Below, piece by piece: positions 40,936 through 49,907 of a DNA stretch of 64,000 nt (position 1 is the first letter of the stretch; each line of letters starts with the position of its first letter). The notes beneath the pieces are model-generated. The model was not told the DNA's origin. It saw nothing but the letters and a program-made list of their open reading frames with translations, and did not search any database. A program made the position numbers and the translations under genes. The DNA comes from Chloroflexi bacterium UBA4736. GTDB lineage: Bacteria; Chloroflexota; Dormibacteria; Dormibacterales; Dormibacteraceae. The stretch is taken from contig DHIW01000052.1 of assembly GCA_002404015.1 (NCBI GenBank), positions 1 to 64,000 on the forward strand, given 5' to 3'.

Positions 40936-41873
40936 TCTTCGACGCCATCACGTTCGCGGTCAGCCTGGCCCTGGGCCTGCTGGCCTACCCATTCCTGATC
41001 AGGTTCCTGCGCCGGCTCAAGTTCGGCCAGGTGATCCAGGCCGAGCTCTCCGAGGCCCACCAGAAGAAGGCAGGTACGCCGACCGGAGGCGGAATCCTCT
41101 TTGTGGGCCTCGGCATTCTGGGCGGCCTGCTCTCGCTTGCAATGCACCCGGGTGCAGTGCCCGCTCTCTCGGGTCTGGCGATCGGGGGCGCTCTCGGTCT
41201 GCTCGACGACCTCACGAAGCTGCGGGTGGGCTCGCTCGGGATCCCCGCCCGCCTCAAGTTCCCGATCCAGGTCGTGGCGGCCATCCCGATCGCCTGGCTC
41301 GCCTACCGGGCGGGCGGCGATCATCAGCACCTCCTGCCTTTCCAGCTGGGCTGGCTGTACTGGCCGCTCGCGGTCGTTGCCATCGTTGGCGCGGCCAACG
41401 CCGTCAACCTGACCGACGGCCTGGATGGACTCTGCGGCGGCCTCAGCCTGATAGCGCTGGCCCTGCTGGCGCTGGCCGTTCCCGGTGCCCCGGCCGGTGA
41501 GCGAGCGGTCGCCATGTCGCTCTGCGGCGGCCTGGCCGCCTTCCTTGTATACAACCGGTATCCCGCTCGCGTTTTCATGGGCGACACCGGGTCTCTGGGC
41601 CTGGGCGCCGCACTGGCCGCTATGGCCATCCAGCAGGGTTACCTCGTCCTGCTGCCGCTGCTGGGGCTCGTTTTTGTGGTCGAGACCCTGTCTGTCATCA
41701 TTCAGGTCGCCTACTTCAAGGCAACCGGCGGCCGACGCGTCTTCAAGATGACCCCGATCCACCACACGTTCCACCTAGAGGGTTGGTCCGAGAACCGCAT
41801 CGCGCTCTCGTTCTGGAGTGCCGGCGCGGTCGCCGGGATTGCCTCCGGCTGGGTGGCGCGGGCGCTCGGATGA
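40932..41873 (+). CDS. mraY: Phospho-MurNAc-pentapeptide translocase
   Basis: A 313-residue membrane enzyme with about ten helices, making lipid I from undecaprenyl phosphate. The signatures KKAGTPTGGGILF (residues about 43-55), LLDDLTKL with the catalytic aspartates, NAVNLTDGLDGLCGG, FMGDTGSLGLG and PIHHTFHLEGWSE are all intact. GTG 40932 overlaps the murF stop; the end overlaps murD (ATGA). Confidence 0.95.
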   Translation: MIFDAITFAVSLALGLLAYPFLIRFLRRLKFGQVIQAELSEAHQKKAGTPTGGGILFVGLGILGGLLSLAMHPGAVPALSGLAIGGALGLLDDLTKLRVGSLGIPARLKFPIQVVAAIPIAWLAYRAGGDHQHLLPFQLGWLYWPLAVVAIVGAANAVNLTDGLDGLCGGLSLIALALLALAVPGAPAGERAVAMSLCGGLAAFLVYNRYPARVFMGDTGSLGLGAALAAMAIQQGYLVLLPLLGLVFVVETLSVIIQVAYFKATGGRRVFKMTPIHHTFHLEGWSENRIALSFWSAGAVAGIASGWVARALG

Positions 41874-43150
41874 GCCTGCCCAGCGCCGGTCGGAGGGCGC
41901 TGGTCGTGGGTCTGGGACTGAGCGGGTTGGCCGTCGCGCGCTTCCTGGTGGATCGTGGGGTCCGCGTGCGCGTCTGTGACCTGCGCCCGCCCGAGCGGCT
42001 GGAGGAGTTCCTGTCCCGGCTGCCGGAGGGCTGCGAGACGGTGCTGGGCGGATACGACCTGGCGGTCCTCGACGGCTGCGAGGCCGTGTACGCCAGCCCG
42101 GGCGTGCCCTGGGACGCGGAGCTGCTGCGGGAGGCCCGGGGCCGCGGCGTGGCGGTATCCAGCGAGATGGACCTCTTCTTCGAGCTCTGCCCGGCCCCGA
42201 TCGTCGGTATCACCGGGACCAACGGAAAGACCACGACCACCGCCCTGGTGGGGCGGGTGCTGGAGCGGGGCGAGCGGCCGGTCATGGTCGGCGGCAACAT
42301 CGGCGAGACCGTGCTCGACCGCCTGCCTTCGCTGACCCCCGAGCATTGGGTGGTGCTCGAGCTGTCGAGCTTCCAGCTGGAGTCGGTGGCCGAGCCCCGG
42401 CCTCACATCGGGGTCGTGCTCAACGTCACGCCCGACCACCTCGACCGCCACCACACGATGGAGGCGTACGCGGCCGCCAAGGCCCGCATCGTGGAGTTCC
42501 AGGGCGCCGTGGACTGGGCGGTCCTCAACGGTCGCGACCGGGTCTGCCGGCAGCTGGCGGAGAGGACCCGGGCGCGCGTGGTCTGGTTTGACGAGCACCA
42601 GCCGCTGCCGCCGATGCCCATCCCGGGCCGGCACAACCTCGAGAACGCCCAGGCGGCGGCTGCGGTGGGCCGGCTGGCCGGTCTCGCCGACGACGCCATC
42701 GACGACGCCATCCGCCGCTTCCCGGGCGTGGAGCACCGGCTGGAGCTGGTCGGGGAGTGGGGCGGGGTGCGCTGGTACAACGACTCCAAGGCCACCAACC
42801 CGGACGCCGGCCTGGTCGCTCTGAGCGCGTTCGAAGGCCAGCACCTGGTGCTGATCGCTGGCGGCCACGGCGGCGGATTCGAGCTGGCCGAGTGGGTCGC
42901 CGAGGTCCGCCGCCGGACGGCCGCGGTCGTGCTGCTGGGCGAGAGCGCGACCGAGCTGGCGGAGGCCCTCGAGGGCCTCCCGCTCCGGCGCGCCGGCAGC
43001 CTGGCCGAAGCCGTCGCCACCGCCGCCGAGCTGGCTCGGCCGGGCGGTGTGGTCCTGCTCAGCCCGGCCTACAAGAGCTTCGACATGTTCGACAGCTATG
43101 AGGATCGCGGCCGCCAGTTCAAGGAGCTCGTAAGGGGGCGGCATGGCTGA
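41870..43150 (+). CDS. murD: UDP-MurNAc-L-Ala--D-Glu ligase
   Basis: A 426-residue Mur ligase adding D-glutamate. The N-terminal Rossmann domain begins RALVVGLGLSGLAVARFL, the ATP loop is GITGTNGKTTTTALVG (about residues 112-127), followed by VLELSSFQLE, NVTPDHLDRH, YNDSKATNPDA and the C-terminal LSPAYKSFDMFDSYEDRG. The last is the MurD active-site lysine region. ATG 41870 overlaps the mraY stop; the end overlaps ftsW by 8 bases. Confidence 0.96.
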   Translation: MSLPSAGRRALVVGLGLSGLAVARFLVDRGVRVRVCDLRPPERLEEFLSRLPEGCETVLGGYDLAVLDGCEAVYASPGVPWDAELLREARGRGVAVSSEMDLFFELCPAPIVGITGTNGKTTTTALVGRVLERGERPVMVGGNIGETVLDRLPSLTPEHWVVLELSSFQLESVAEPRPHIGVVLNVTPDHLDRHHTMEAYAAAKARIVEFQGAVDWAVLNGRDRVCRQLAERTRARVVWFDEHQPLPPMPIPGRHNLENAQAAAAVGRLAGLADDAIDDAIRRFPGVEHRLELVGEWGGVRWYNDSKATNPDAGLVALSAFEGQHLVLIAGGHGGGFELAEWVAEVRRRTAAVVLLGESATELAEALEGLPLRRAGSLAEAVATAAELARPGGVVLLSPAYKSFDMFDSYEDRGRQFKELVRGRHG

Positions 43151-44363
43151 GGCCACAGAGCCGCTGGCGGAGGCACCCGAGGAGAGGGATCGCTGGCTGC
43201 TCCTGCTCACCGTCCTGCTGGTCGGCTTCGGCCTGCTCATGGTGCTCAGCGCCAGCCAGGCGCTCAGCATCAACCAGAACCGCTCGCCCTTCTACTACTT
43301 CATCCGCCAGGCCGCGCTGATCGGGGCCGGAGTTGCGGCCATGCTGGTCCTGCGCCGCCTTGACTACCACCGCCTGCGCCGGTTCGCGCCGGCCGCCGCG
43401 GGACTCGTCCTGCTCCTCATGCTGCTTGTGCTGGTGCCCGGTATCGGCGTCGATGTGAACGGCGCCCGGCGCTGGTTCAACGCCGGTCCCCTGGGTAGCT
43501 TTCAGCCCTCCGAGATCGGCAAGCTGGTGTTCGCGGTCTTCCTCGCGCACTGGATCGACAAGCGGGACGAGCGCCTGCACAGCCTGGCCGACGGCCTGGT
43601 GCCGTTCGCGATCATGTTGGGGGCGGTCCTGGCCCTGCTGATGCTCCAGAAGGACCTCGGCAGCGCCCTGATCATTACCGCGATCTTCATCTCGATCTAC
43701 TTCTCGGCCGGCGGCTCCCATGTCCACCTTGCGCTGCTGCTGGTAGGCCTGCTGGTGCTCTTCCTCCTCTTCACGACTTTGGAGTCGTACCGCTCGCAGC
43801 GCCTGGCCACCTTCCTGCACCCCTTCCGGGACCCGCTCGGCACCGGCTTCCAGTCGACCCAGTCAATCCTGGCGCTGGGCTCGGGCGGATTCAGCGGGGT
43901 GGGCCTCGGCCACTCGGTCCAGAAGTACCTCTGGCTGCCGGAGGCCCACACCGACTTCATCTTCGCGATCGTCGGCGAGGAGACCGGGCTGATCGGAACC
44001 ACCCTGGTCCTGCTCGGTTTCGTGCTCTTCGCCGTTCGCGGCTACCGGGCGGCGATGCGCGCCCCTGACCGCTTCGGCGTGATACTGGCGGTCGGGATCA
44101 CGACCTGGATAGCGTTCCAGGCCCTCATAAACATGGGCACGGTGACCGATACCCTGCCCATCACGGGGGTGCCGCTGCCCTTCATCAGCTACGGCGGCAC
44201 GTCGGTCGCCGTGACCCTCGCCGCCGTCGGCGTGCTGCTCAACATCGCCGGCCAGGGCGGCCGGCAGACCCTTCGGAGGTCGGATGCGACTCTTGATATC
44301 GGGCGGGGGGACCGGAGGCCACGTCTTCCCGGCGCTCGCCGTCGCGCAAGCGTTCCGCGCTGA
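43143..44363 (+). CDS. ftsW: Septal peptidoglycan glycosyltransferase FtsW
   Basis: A 406-residue SEDS-family polymerase with about ten membrane helices. Conserved segments are NGARRWFNAGPLGSFQPSEIGKL in the large loop (residues about 101-123), LQKDLGSALII, AHTDFIFAIVGEETGLIG and VPLPFISYGGTS. It polymerises glycan strands from lipid II with FtsI. The last 26 codons form a basic tail that lies entirely inside murG, an unusually long overlap for this cluster. Confidence 0.95.
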   Translation: MAEATEPLAEAPEERDRWLLLLTVLLVGFGLLMVLSASQALSINQNRSPFYYFIRQAALIGAGVAAMLVLRRLDYHRLRRFAPAAAGLVLLLMLLVLVPGIGVDVNGARRWFNAGPLGSFQPSEIGKLVFAVFLAHWIDKRDERLHSLADGLVPFAIMLGAVLALLMLQKDLGSALIITAIFISIYFSAGGSHVHLALLLVGLLVLFLLFTTLESYRSQRLATFLHPFRDPLGTGFQSTQSILALGSGGFSGVGLGHSVQKYLWLPEAHTDFIFAIVGEETGLIGTTLVLLGFVLFAVRGYRAAMRAPDRFGVILAVGITTWIAFQALINMGTVTDTLPITGVPLPFISYGGTSVAVTLAAVGVLLNIAGQGGRQTLRRSDATLDIGRGDRRPRLPGARRRASVPR

Positions 44364-45321
44364 GGCGCCGGAGGGCGCGCTCCTGGTGGTCGGCCGTCGG
44401 GGCGGCCCCGAGGAGCGGCTGGTGCCCGCCGCCGGGTTCGACCTGGAGACCGTGCCGGTGCGCGGGTTCGACCGCGACGCGGTGTGGAAGAACGTCGCGC
44501 TACCGGCTGTCCTGCCGGCCGCGTTCGCGCGGGGCCTGTGGATAGTGGACCGCTTCCGGCCGGACGTGGTGCTCGGGGTCGGGGGCTACGTCATGGCGCC
44601 CGCCCTGGCCGCGGCGCGCGTCCGCCGCATCCCCTACGTGCTCCAGGTCTCCGAAGCGCGCGGGCTGGCGAACCGCGCCTTCCGGGCCGGCGCCGCCGCG
44701 GCCTGCGTGACCTTCCCGGGCGACGTGGTGGCCTTCCCCACACGGCGGACCGTGCTGACGGGATACCCCCTGCGCCCGGGCTTCCGGCGCCGGACACCTG
44801 AGGTACCGCCCCGCCGCCTGCTGGTGCTGGGCGGCAGCCAGGGCGCCCGCCGCCTGAACGAGGCCGTCTGGGCGGCGCTCACCGGCCTGCGGGACCGTTT
44901 CCAGGAGGTGGTCCACCTGACAGGCGCCCAGGGCGCGGCCGAGGGAGCGCGGCTGGCGGGCGACCGCTACCGGCCGCTGCCGTTCTCCGACGACGTGCCG
45001 GGGCTGATGGCCGAGGCCGACCTGGTGGTGAGCCGGTGCGGGGTGGGGACGCTGGCGGAGATCACGGCGGTCGGCCTCCCGGCGATCGTCGTGCCCGGCA
45101 CCTTCGGCGGCGGCCACCAGGAGCACAACGCCGCCCAGATGGTCGCGGCGGGGGCTGCGGTCCGGGTGGGCGACGCCGACCTGACCGGCGACTCGCTGCT
45201 GGCGGCGATCGCAGCGCTGGCGCCGGATCGGCTGCGCGCCATGGCCGCCGCCTCGGCCGGCCTCGGCCGGCCCGACGCCGCGCGCGACATCGTGGCCGTC
45301 GTGCGGGAGGTCGCGGGATGA
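44284..45321 (+). CDS. murG: Lipid II synthase (GlcNAc transferase)
   Basis: A 345-residue GT28 enzyme converting lipid I to lipid II. The G-loop 1 is ISGGGTGGHVFPALAVA (residues 5-21), G-loop 3 is VLGGSQGARRLNE (about 181-193), and the donor-binding ADLVVSRCGVGTLAEI and GGGHQEHNAAQM are intact. ATG 44284 is the only start that keeps G-loop 1, so the 80-base overlap with ftsW is real. The end overlaps murC by 4 bases. Confidence 0.95.
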   Translation: MRLLISGGGTGGHVFPALAVAQAFRAEAPEGALLVVGRRGGPEERLVPAAGFDLETVPVRGFDRDAVWKNVALPAVLPAAFARGLWIVDRFRPDVVLGVGGYVMAPALAAARVRRIPYVLQVSEARGLANRAFRAGAAAACVTFPGDVVAFPTRRTVLTGYPLRPGFRRRTPEVPPRRLLVLGGSQGARRLNEAVWAALTGLRDRFQEVVHLTGAQGAAEGARLAGDRYRPLPFSDDVPGLMAEADLVVSRCGVGTLAEITAVGLPAIVVPGTFGGGHQEHNAAQMVAAGAAVRVGDADLTGDSLLAAIAALAPDRLRAMAAASAGLGRPDAARDIVAVVREVAG

Positions 45322-46616
45322 GGGTCCACCTGGTGGGGATCGGTGGGGCCGGGGTCTCCGCCCTGGCCCGGCTCTTCCTGGCCCGCGGCCACGACGTATC
45401 CGGCTGCGACCTCCGCGAGTCGTCGACGACCGAGACGCTGGAGGTGGAGGGGGCCCGGGTGGAGATCGGCCACGACCCCGCTCACGTGGAGGGCCAGGAC
45501 CTGCTCGTCTACTCGGGGGCGGTCCAGAGCGGCGCGGCCGAGATCGAGGCGGCCAGGGCCGCCGGCGTGCGCGTGCTGAACCGCGCCGAGATGCTGGCCG
45601 AGTTGATCGCCACCTCAGACGCGATCGCGGTGGCCGGCACCCACGGCAAGACGACCACCACCTTCATGCTCGGCCACATCCTCACAGCGGCCGGATTCGA
45701 CCCCTCGGTGCTGGTGGGCGACGGCTCGAGCTCCCGGGCCGGGGCCAGCCGCTGGCTGGTGGCCGAGGCCGACGAGTCGGACGGCAGCCTGGTCCTCCAC
45801 CACCCCGGCCACGCCATCTTGACCAACGTCGAGCTCGACCACCCAGACCACTTCGCCGACGTCAACGAGGTGGCTGCGCTGTTCGAGCAGTTCCTGCGCG
45901 GGCTGCCGCCCGACGGCCTGGCCGTGGTCTGCGCCGACGACGAGCGCCTCCGCTCCATGTACACCGCCGCGCGCCGGGTGACGTACGGCTTCGCGGAGGG
46001 CAGCGACTACCGCTGCGGCGAGCAGCGCCCATTCGGCCTCACCGTGCACGGCCGCGAGCTGGGCCCGGTCCGCCTGCCCGTGCCCGGCCGCCACAACGTG
46101 CAGAACGCGACTGCCGCCCTGGCAATGGCGCTGGAGCTGGGCGTGCCCTTCGAGACGGCGCGCGACGCCCTGGCCACCTTCCCGGGGGCGCACCGCCGGA
46201 TGGAGCGCCTGGGCACCTGGCACGGGGCCTCCGTCTACGACGACTACGGGCATCACCCCACCGAGGTGGCGGCCGTCTTGGCGGCGGCCCGGGAGCTCGG
46301 CCACCGGCGGGTGATCCTGGTCTTCCAGCCTCACCGCTACTCGCGCTTCGTGGCTCTGCGTGATCAGTTCGCGCGGAGCCTGGCCGGCGCCGACGCGGTG
46401 CTGGTGACCGAGATCTATCCCGCCGGCGAGGAGAACACCGCCGGCGTCAGCGGCGCCGACCTGGCGATCCGCGTCCGCGGGGGCCGGTTCACTCCGGACT
46501 TCGGCAGTGCCCGGGCCGAGCTGGAGGAGCTCGTTGGACAGGGCGACCTTCTCCTCCTGATGGGAGCCGGCGACATCTGGAAGCTGGGCGATGAGCTGGC
46601 GAACGAAGGCAAATAG
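45318..46616 (+). CDS. murC: UDP-MurNAc--L-Ala ligase
   Basis: A 432-residue Mur ligase. The N-terminal nucleotide domain starts HLVGIGGAGVSALARLFL, the ATP loop is VAGTHGKTTTTFMLGH (about residues 108-123), followed by AEADESDGSL, LTNVELDHPDHF, VPGRHNVQNATAALA and VYDDYGHHPTEV. The last is MurC-specific. It adds L-Ala to UDP-MurNAc, the first stem-peptide step. ATG 45318 overlaps the murG stop. The end overlaps murB by 26 bases. Confidence 0.96.
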   Translation: MRVHLVGIGGAGVSALARLFLARGHDVSGCDLRESSTTETLEVEGARVEIGHDPAHVEGQDLLVYSGAVQSGAAEIEAARAAGVRVLNRAEMLAELIATSDAIAVAGTHGKTTTTFMLGHILTAAGFDPSVLVGDGSSSRAGASRWLVAEADESDGSLVLHHPGHAILTNVELDHPDHFADVNEVAALFEQFLRGLPPDGLAVVCADDERLRSMYTAARRVTYGFAEGSDYRCGEQRPFGLTVHGRELGPVRLPVPGRHNVQNATAALAMALELGVPFETARDALATFPGAHRRMERLGTWHGASVYDDYGHHPTEVAAVLAAARELGHRRVILVFQPHRYSRFVALRDQFARSLAGADAVLVTEIYPAGEENTAGVSGADLAIRVRGGRFTPDFGSARAELEELVGQGDLLLLMGAGDIWKLGDELANEGK

Positions 46617-47508
46617 AGACTGGCTGGCGGGCCTACCGGAGGTCGTGCCCGGCCACCCGTTGGCCCGGCACACATCCTTCAACATCGGCGGGCCCGCCGA
46701 GTTCTTCGTGGAGATCGGGCGCACCGAACTCCTCCAGGAGATCGTTGAGGAGTGTGGGCGGCGCGGTATCCCGCGGCTTCTGCTGGGCGCCGGCACCAAC
46801 CTGCTGGTGGCCGACGCCGGGGTCGAGGGTCTCGTGATCCGGTGCGCGACCCGCGAGCACCGCGTGACCGGGAACCGGGTTAGCGCCGCGGCCGGCCTGA
46901 AGATGCTGCGCCTGGCCCGCATCTGCGCCGACGCCGACCTGACGGGCTTCGAGTGGGCGATCGGGGTGCCCGGCACGGTCGGGGGCGCCGTCTACCAGGA
47001 CGCGGGCTGCTGGGGCGTCGAGATGCGCGAGGTCCTCGTCGAGGCTCGCGGCTACGTGCCCGGCCAGGGCCCGGTCAGCTGGGACCTGGCCCAGCTTCAG
47101 CTCGGCTACCGGACGTCGGCCCTGCGCGAGGGGCGGCTGCACGGCTGCCTTGTCACAAGCGCCGTCATCGAGCTGCGGCCCGGGGACGGGGCACGGTCGC
47201 GGGCCCAGATGGCGGCCTGGACAGAGCAGCGGACGCGGACCCAGCCGATCAAGACCAAGAACTGCGGCAGCGTCTTCAAGAACCCGGCCGGCGACTCCGC
47301 CGGCCGTCTGGTCGAGGCCGCCGGGCTGAAAGGGGCCCGTCAGGGTGCGGCCCAGGTGTCCGAGCAGCACGCCAACTTCATCATCAACACCGGCGGGGCG
47401 ACCGCCGCGGACGTGGCGGCGCTGATCGAGCGTATCCAAACCGCCGTCCGCGAGCGTTTCGGCATTGAGTTGGAAACCGAGGTCGAGATGGTGGGACGCT
47501 GGGGATGA
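46591..47508 (+). CDS. murB: UDP-N-acetylenolpyruvoylglucosamine reductase
   Basis: A 305-residue FAD enzyme making UDP-MurNAc. The FAD-binding HTSFNIGGPAEFFVEI and LLGAGTNLLVAD are near the N-terminus, FEWAIGVPGTVGGAVYQDAG in the middle, and NCGSVFKNPAGDSAGRLVEAAGL holds the proton-donor Ser (CGSVFKNP), so this is a type IIa/IIb-like enzyme. It starts within the murC end and overlaps ddl by 4 bases. Confidence 0.95.
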   Translation: MSWRTKANRDWLAGLPEVVPGHPLARHTSFNIGGPAEFFVEIGRTELLQEIVEECGRRGIPRLLLGAGTNLLVADAGVEGLVIRCATREHRVTGNRVSAAAGLKMLRLARICADADLTGFEWAIGVPGTVGGAVYQDAGCWGVEMREVLVEARGYVPGQGPVSWDLAQLQLGYRTSALREGRLHGCLVTSAVIELRPGDGARSRAQMAAWTEQRTRTQPIKTKNCGSVFKNPAGDSAGRLVEAAGLKGARQGAAQVSEQHANFIINTGGATAADVAALIERIQTAVRERFGIELETEVEMVGRWG

Positions 47509-48449
47509 GGGTCGCCGTCCTCTGCGGAGGCAGGTCGGCGGAGCGAGAGGTCTCCCTCCGTTCGGGCGCCCAGGTCGTCAGCTCTTTGGGGGCGCGCGGG
47601 CACGCGGCGGAGCAGGTGGACCTCGGGCCGGACACCTGGGACCGCCTGCGCGACGGCCGGTTCGACTGCGTCTTCGTCGCGCTGCACGGCCGGCTGGGCG
47701 AGGACGGGACGGTGCAGGGCATGCTCGAGCTGCTGGACCTGCCGTATACCGGTTCCGGCGTGCTGGCAAGCGCGCTCTGCATCGACAAGACCAGGACCAA
47801 CCAGCTGGTCCAGTCGGCGGGCCTCGCCGTGCCGGACTTCGAGGAGGTCTCCGGGGGCGAAAGTGTTTCCGGTGACCTGGTCGATCGCCTTGTCAGCTCG
47901 CACGGGCTGCCGCTGATCGTCAAGCCGGTGCGCGAGGGCTCCACCATCGGCTTCACCAAGGCCGGCAACTCCGACGAGGTGGCCAGCGGGCTGGTGCTCG
48001 CGGGGCGTTACGACCGCCGCATCCTGGTCCAGCGCTGCGCCGAGGGCACCGAGATCACGATCGGGGTGCTGGCCACGCCGGAGATCCAGCTGCTGCCGAC
48101 GCTGGAGATCACGTACGAAGAGGCGACGTACGACTACACGGCCAAGTACACGGCCGGCCGGAGCCACCACATCATCCCCGCCCGGATCCCCGAGGCGGCG
48201 AGAGAGCGGGGGGGCGAGGCGGCGGCCGTCGCCTTCAACACGACGGGCTGCGAGGGCATGGCCCGGGTCGACTTCATAGTCGACGCCGAAGGCACCCCCT
48301 GGTTCCTGGAGGTCAACACGGTTCCCGGGCTGACGGAGCTCTCCCTGCTGCCAGACGCCGCGCGGGCGGCCGGGGTCGGGTTCGACGAGCTCTGCGATCG
48401 CCTGGTGCGGCACGGGGTCCAGCGCCACCGGGGCAAGGTGGGGCCGTGA
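47505..48449 (+). CDS. ddl: D-alanine--D-alanine ligase
   Basis: A 314-residue ATP-grasp enzyme. Motifs are CGGRSAEREVSLRSG (residues 7-21), ALHGRLGEDGTVQG, DKTRTNQL, KPVREGSTIGFTKA and EVNTVPGLTELSLLP. It supplies the dipeptide used by MurF. The omega-loop and metal Glu/Asn residues are intact. Four-base overlaps on both sides. Confidence 0.95.
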   Translation: MRVAVLCGGRSAEREVSLRSGAQVVSSLGARGHAAEQVDLGPDTWDRLRDGRFDCVFVALHGRLGEDGTVQGMLELLDLPYTGSGVLASALCIDKTRTNQLVQSAGLAVPDFEEVSGGESVSGDLVDRLVSSHGLPLIVKPVREGSTIGFTKAGNSDEVASGLVLAGRYDRRILVQRCAEGTEITIGVLATPEIQLLPTLEITYEEATYDYTAKYTAGRSHHIIPARIPEAARERGGEAAAVAFNTTGCEGMARVDFIVDAEGTPWFLEVNTVPGLTELSLLPDAARAAGVGFDELCDRLVRHGVQRHRGKVGP

Positions 48450-49393
48450 AGTTCCGCCGGCGCCGCTCCAGCCGAATCCCGCGCCCGGACTGGCGCTCTG
48501 AGAAGGCGCCGCCCGTGATCGGCAGCGACTGGTCGCGCAAGGAGCCGGGCCGCGAAGTCGACCGCGGCCGCCGGAGCCTGCGGGTCCTGGCCGGGATCGC
48601 CGCCCTGCTCGAGCTCGGGCTGCTGGTCTGGCTCCTCGCGGGCCCCGCCTTCGACGTGCGCCGCGTCGATGTGACAGGCGCCCACCGCCTGGACCACGCC
48701 CAGGTCGTGGCCGTCGCCGGCCTGGAGCGGCCGGGTTCGGTGTTCGCGGTTGACGCTGCTACGATCCGCCGTAGGTTGAGCGGTGCGACGTGGGTCCGCT
48801 CGGCGGCCGTCAGCGCCCAGCTGCCCGACCGGATCGTGGTCCAGGTCGACGAGTGGCAGCCGGTCGCCGACTACCACGCCGGCAAGGGCAAGCCCTACTT
48901 CGTTTCCGACCAGGGGGTCGCACTCGGGCCGTCCCCTCCGAGCGACGGGCTGCTCGACATCCAGGGGCCGACCGGGCCCGACCCCAAGCCGGGCCGCCAG
49001 GCGATGGACGCCCGCCTGCTGGCCGCGCTTGTGAACCTGCAGCGGGGGATGCCCATTCTGCTGCCGGGGCAGGAGGTGCAGTCCTTCTCGGTGGACAGCT
49101 GCGGCAACCTCACGATGACGGCCAGGAAGGGCTGGCAGGCCCAGTTCGGCCGAGTGCTGACTCCCGAGGAGTACTCCAGCCTGGACGCCAAGCTGGGCGC
49201 GCTCCGCTCGGTGTCGACCAAGATCGACTACAACAACCCCGACCTGGAGTACGTGAACGTCATGAACCCCTCGGCGGCCGCGGTGAAGCTCAAGTCGGCG
49301 AAGCCGGCGCCCACCCCCACGCCCAGCCCGCTGCCCAAGGGCGCCCCGCCGGCGCCCAGCCCCAGCATCCAGGTGGTCGCCCCGTGCCGGTGA
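48446..49393 (+). CDS. ftsQ: Cell-division protein FtsQ/DivIB
   Basis: A 315-residue bitopic protein. A basic cytoplasmic tail (residues 1-48) precedes one membrane helix (VLAGIAALLELGLLVWLLAG, about 48-68). A POTRA domain follows (FDVRRVDVTGAHRLDHAQV, about 70-140), then the FtsQ beta domain (residues to about 270). The C-terminus is a long Pro/Ala/Lys tail (PTPTPSPLPKGAPPAPSPS). It links early and late division proteins. It overlaps ddl and sbp. Confidence 0.9.
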   Translation: MKFRRRRSSRIPRPDWRSEKAPPVIGSDWSRKEPGREVDRGRRSLRVLAGIAALLELGLLVWLLAGPAFDVRRVDVTGAHRLDHAQVVAVAGLERPGSVFAVDAATIRRRLSGATWVRSAAVSAQLPDRIVVQVDEWQPVADYHAGKGKPYFVSDQGVALGPSPPSDGLLDIQGPTGPDPKPGRQAMDARLLAALVNLQRGMPILLPGQEVQSFSVDSCGNLTMTARKGWQAQFGRVLTPEEYSSLDAKLGALRSVSTKIDYNNPDLEYVNVMNPSAAAVKLKSAKPAPTPTPSPLPKGAPPAPSPSIQVVAPCR

Positions 49394-49716
49394 TCGTTGT
49401 CGCGATCGTCTGTGCTCTCATCGGCGTGCTCCTCGGACTTCTCTCGCCGGTGACGATCCCGATCACGTATGCGCGCTACACAGCGGTCGCCCTGCTGGCG
49501 GGGCTCGACTCCATCTTCGGTGCGTTCAAGAGCTACATCGCGGGCACTTTCGAGCCCCGCGTGTTCGTGTCCGGGCTGGTCACCAACTCGCTGCTGGCGG
49601 CCGGTCTGACCTACGTCGGGGACAAGCTCGGCGTCGACCTCTCGATCGCCGCCATCGTGGCCTTCGGGGTGCGCATCTTCAACAACCTGGCCTCGATCCG
49701 GCGCCACTACCTGTGA
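49384..49716 (+). CDS. sbp: Small basic protein (DUF1290)
   Basis: A 110-residue membrane protein from GTG 49384. It has three hydrophobic segments (IVVAIVCALIGVLLGLLSP; TAVALLAGLDSIFGAFKSYI; FVSGLVTNSLLAAGLTYVGD) and the conserved FNNLASIRR C-terminus. The family sits between ftsQ and ftsA in Gram-positive dcw clusters, often with DUF881 genes; no DUF881 gene is present here. It is probably a division-linked membrane protein; molecular role unknown. Confidence 0.9.
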   Translation: MPVIVVAIVCALIGVLLGLLSPVTIPITYARYTAVALLAGLDSIFGAFKSYIAGTFEPRVFVSGLVTNSLLAAGLTYVGDKLGVDLSIAAIVAFGVRIFNNLASIRRHYL

Positions 49717-49734
49717 GGCCCAGGGCGCGGCTGC

Positions 49735-49751
49735 GGCTACCAGATGTAGCC
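49735..49751 (+). other. Short hairpin after sbp
   Basis: GGCTAC (49735-49740) and GTAGCC (49746-49751) form a 6-bp stem with a 5-base loop, 18 bases after the sbp stop. No T-run follows, so a strong intrinsic terminator is unlikely; it may pause transcription or protect the upstream RNA end. Confidence 0.3.
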
Positions 49752-49823
49752 TGCCGACTTATCCACAAGAGGCTACCACCCACTAAATCTGTGCCATTTC
49801 CGGAACCGACCCACAAAATCTAG

Positions 49824-49851
49824 TTGCAAGGCCCGGCAAAGCCGATATACT
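49824..49851 (+). promoter_or_regulatory. Promoter of ftsA-ftsZ
   Basis: TTGCAA at 49824-49829, a 16-base spacer, and TATACT at 49846-49851 make a strong vegetative promoter in a 191-base AT-richer gap. It gives ftsA and ftsZ their own expression apart from the wall genes. The leader would be about 50 bases. Confidence 0.7.
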
Positions 49852-49907
49852 GACCCGCGACCCGCCAAGTCAATCTCTTCGTCGTTCCAGGAGGCATCCC
49901 AGCACAG

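Noticed and set aside
48446..48570. Separate small basic gene before the FtsQ membrane helix
   Set aside because: It is the normal basic cytoplasmic tail of FtsQ, in frame with the membrane helix.
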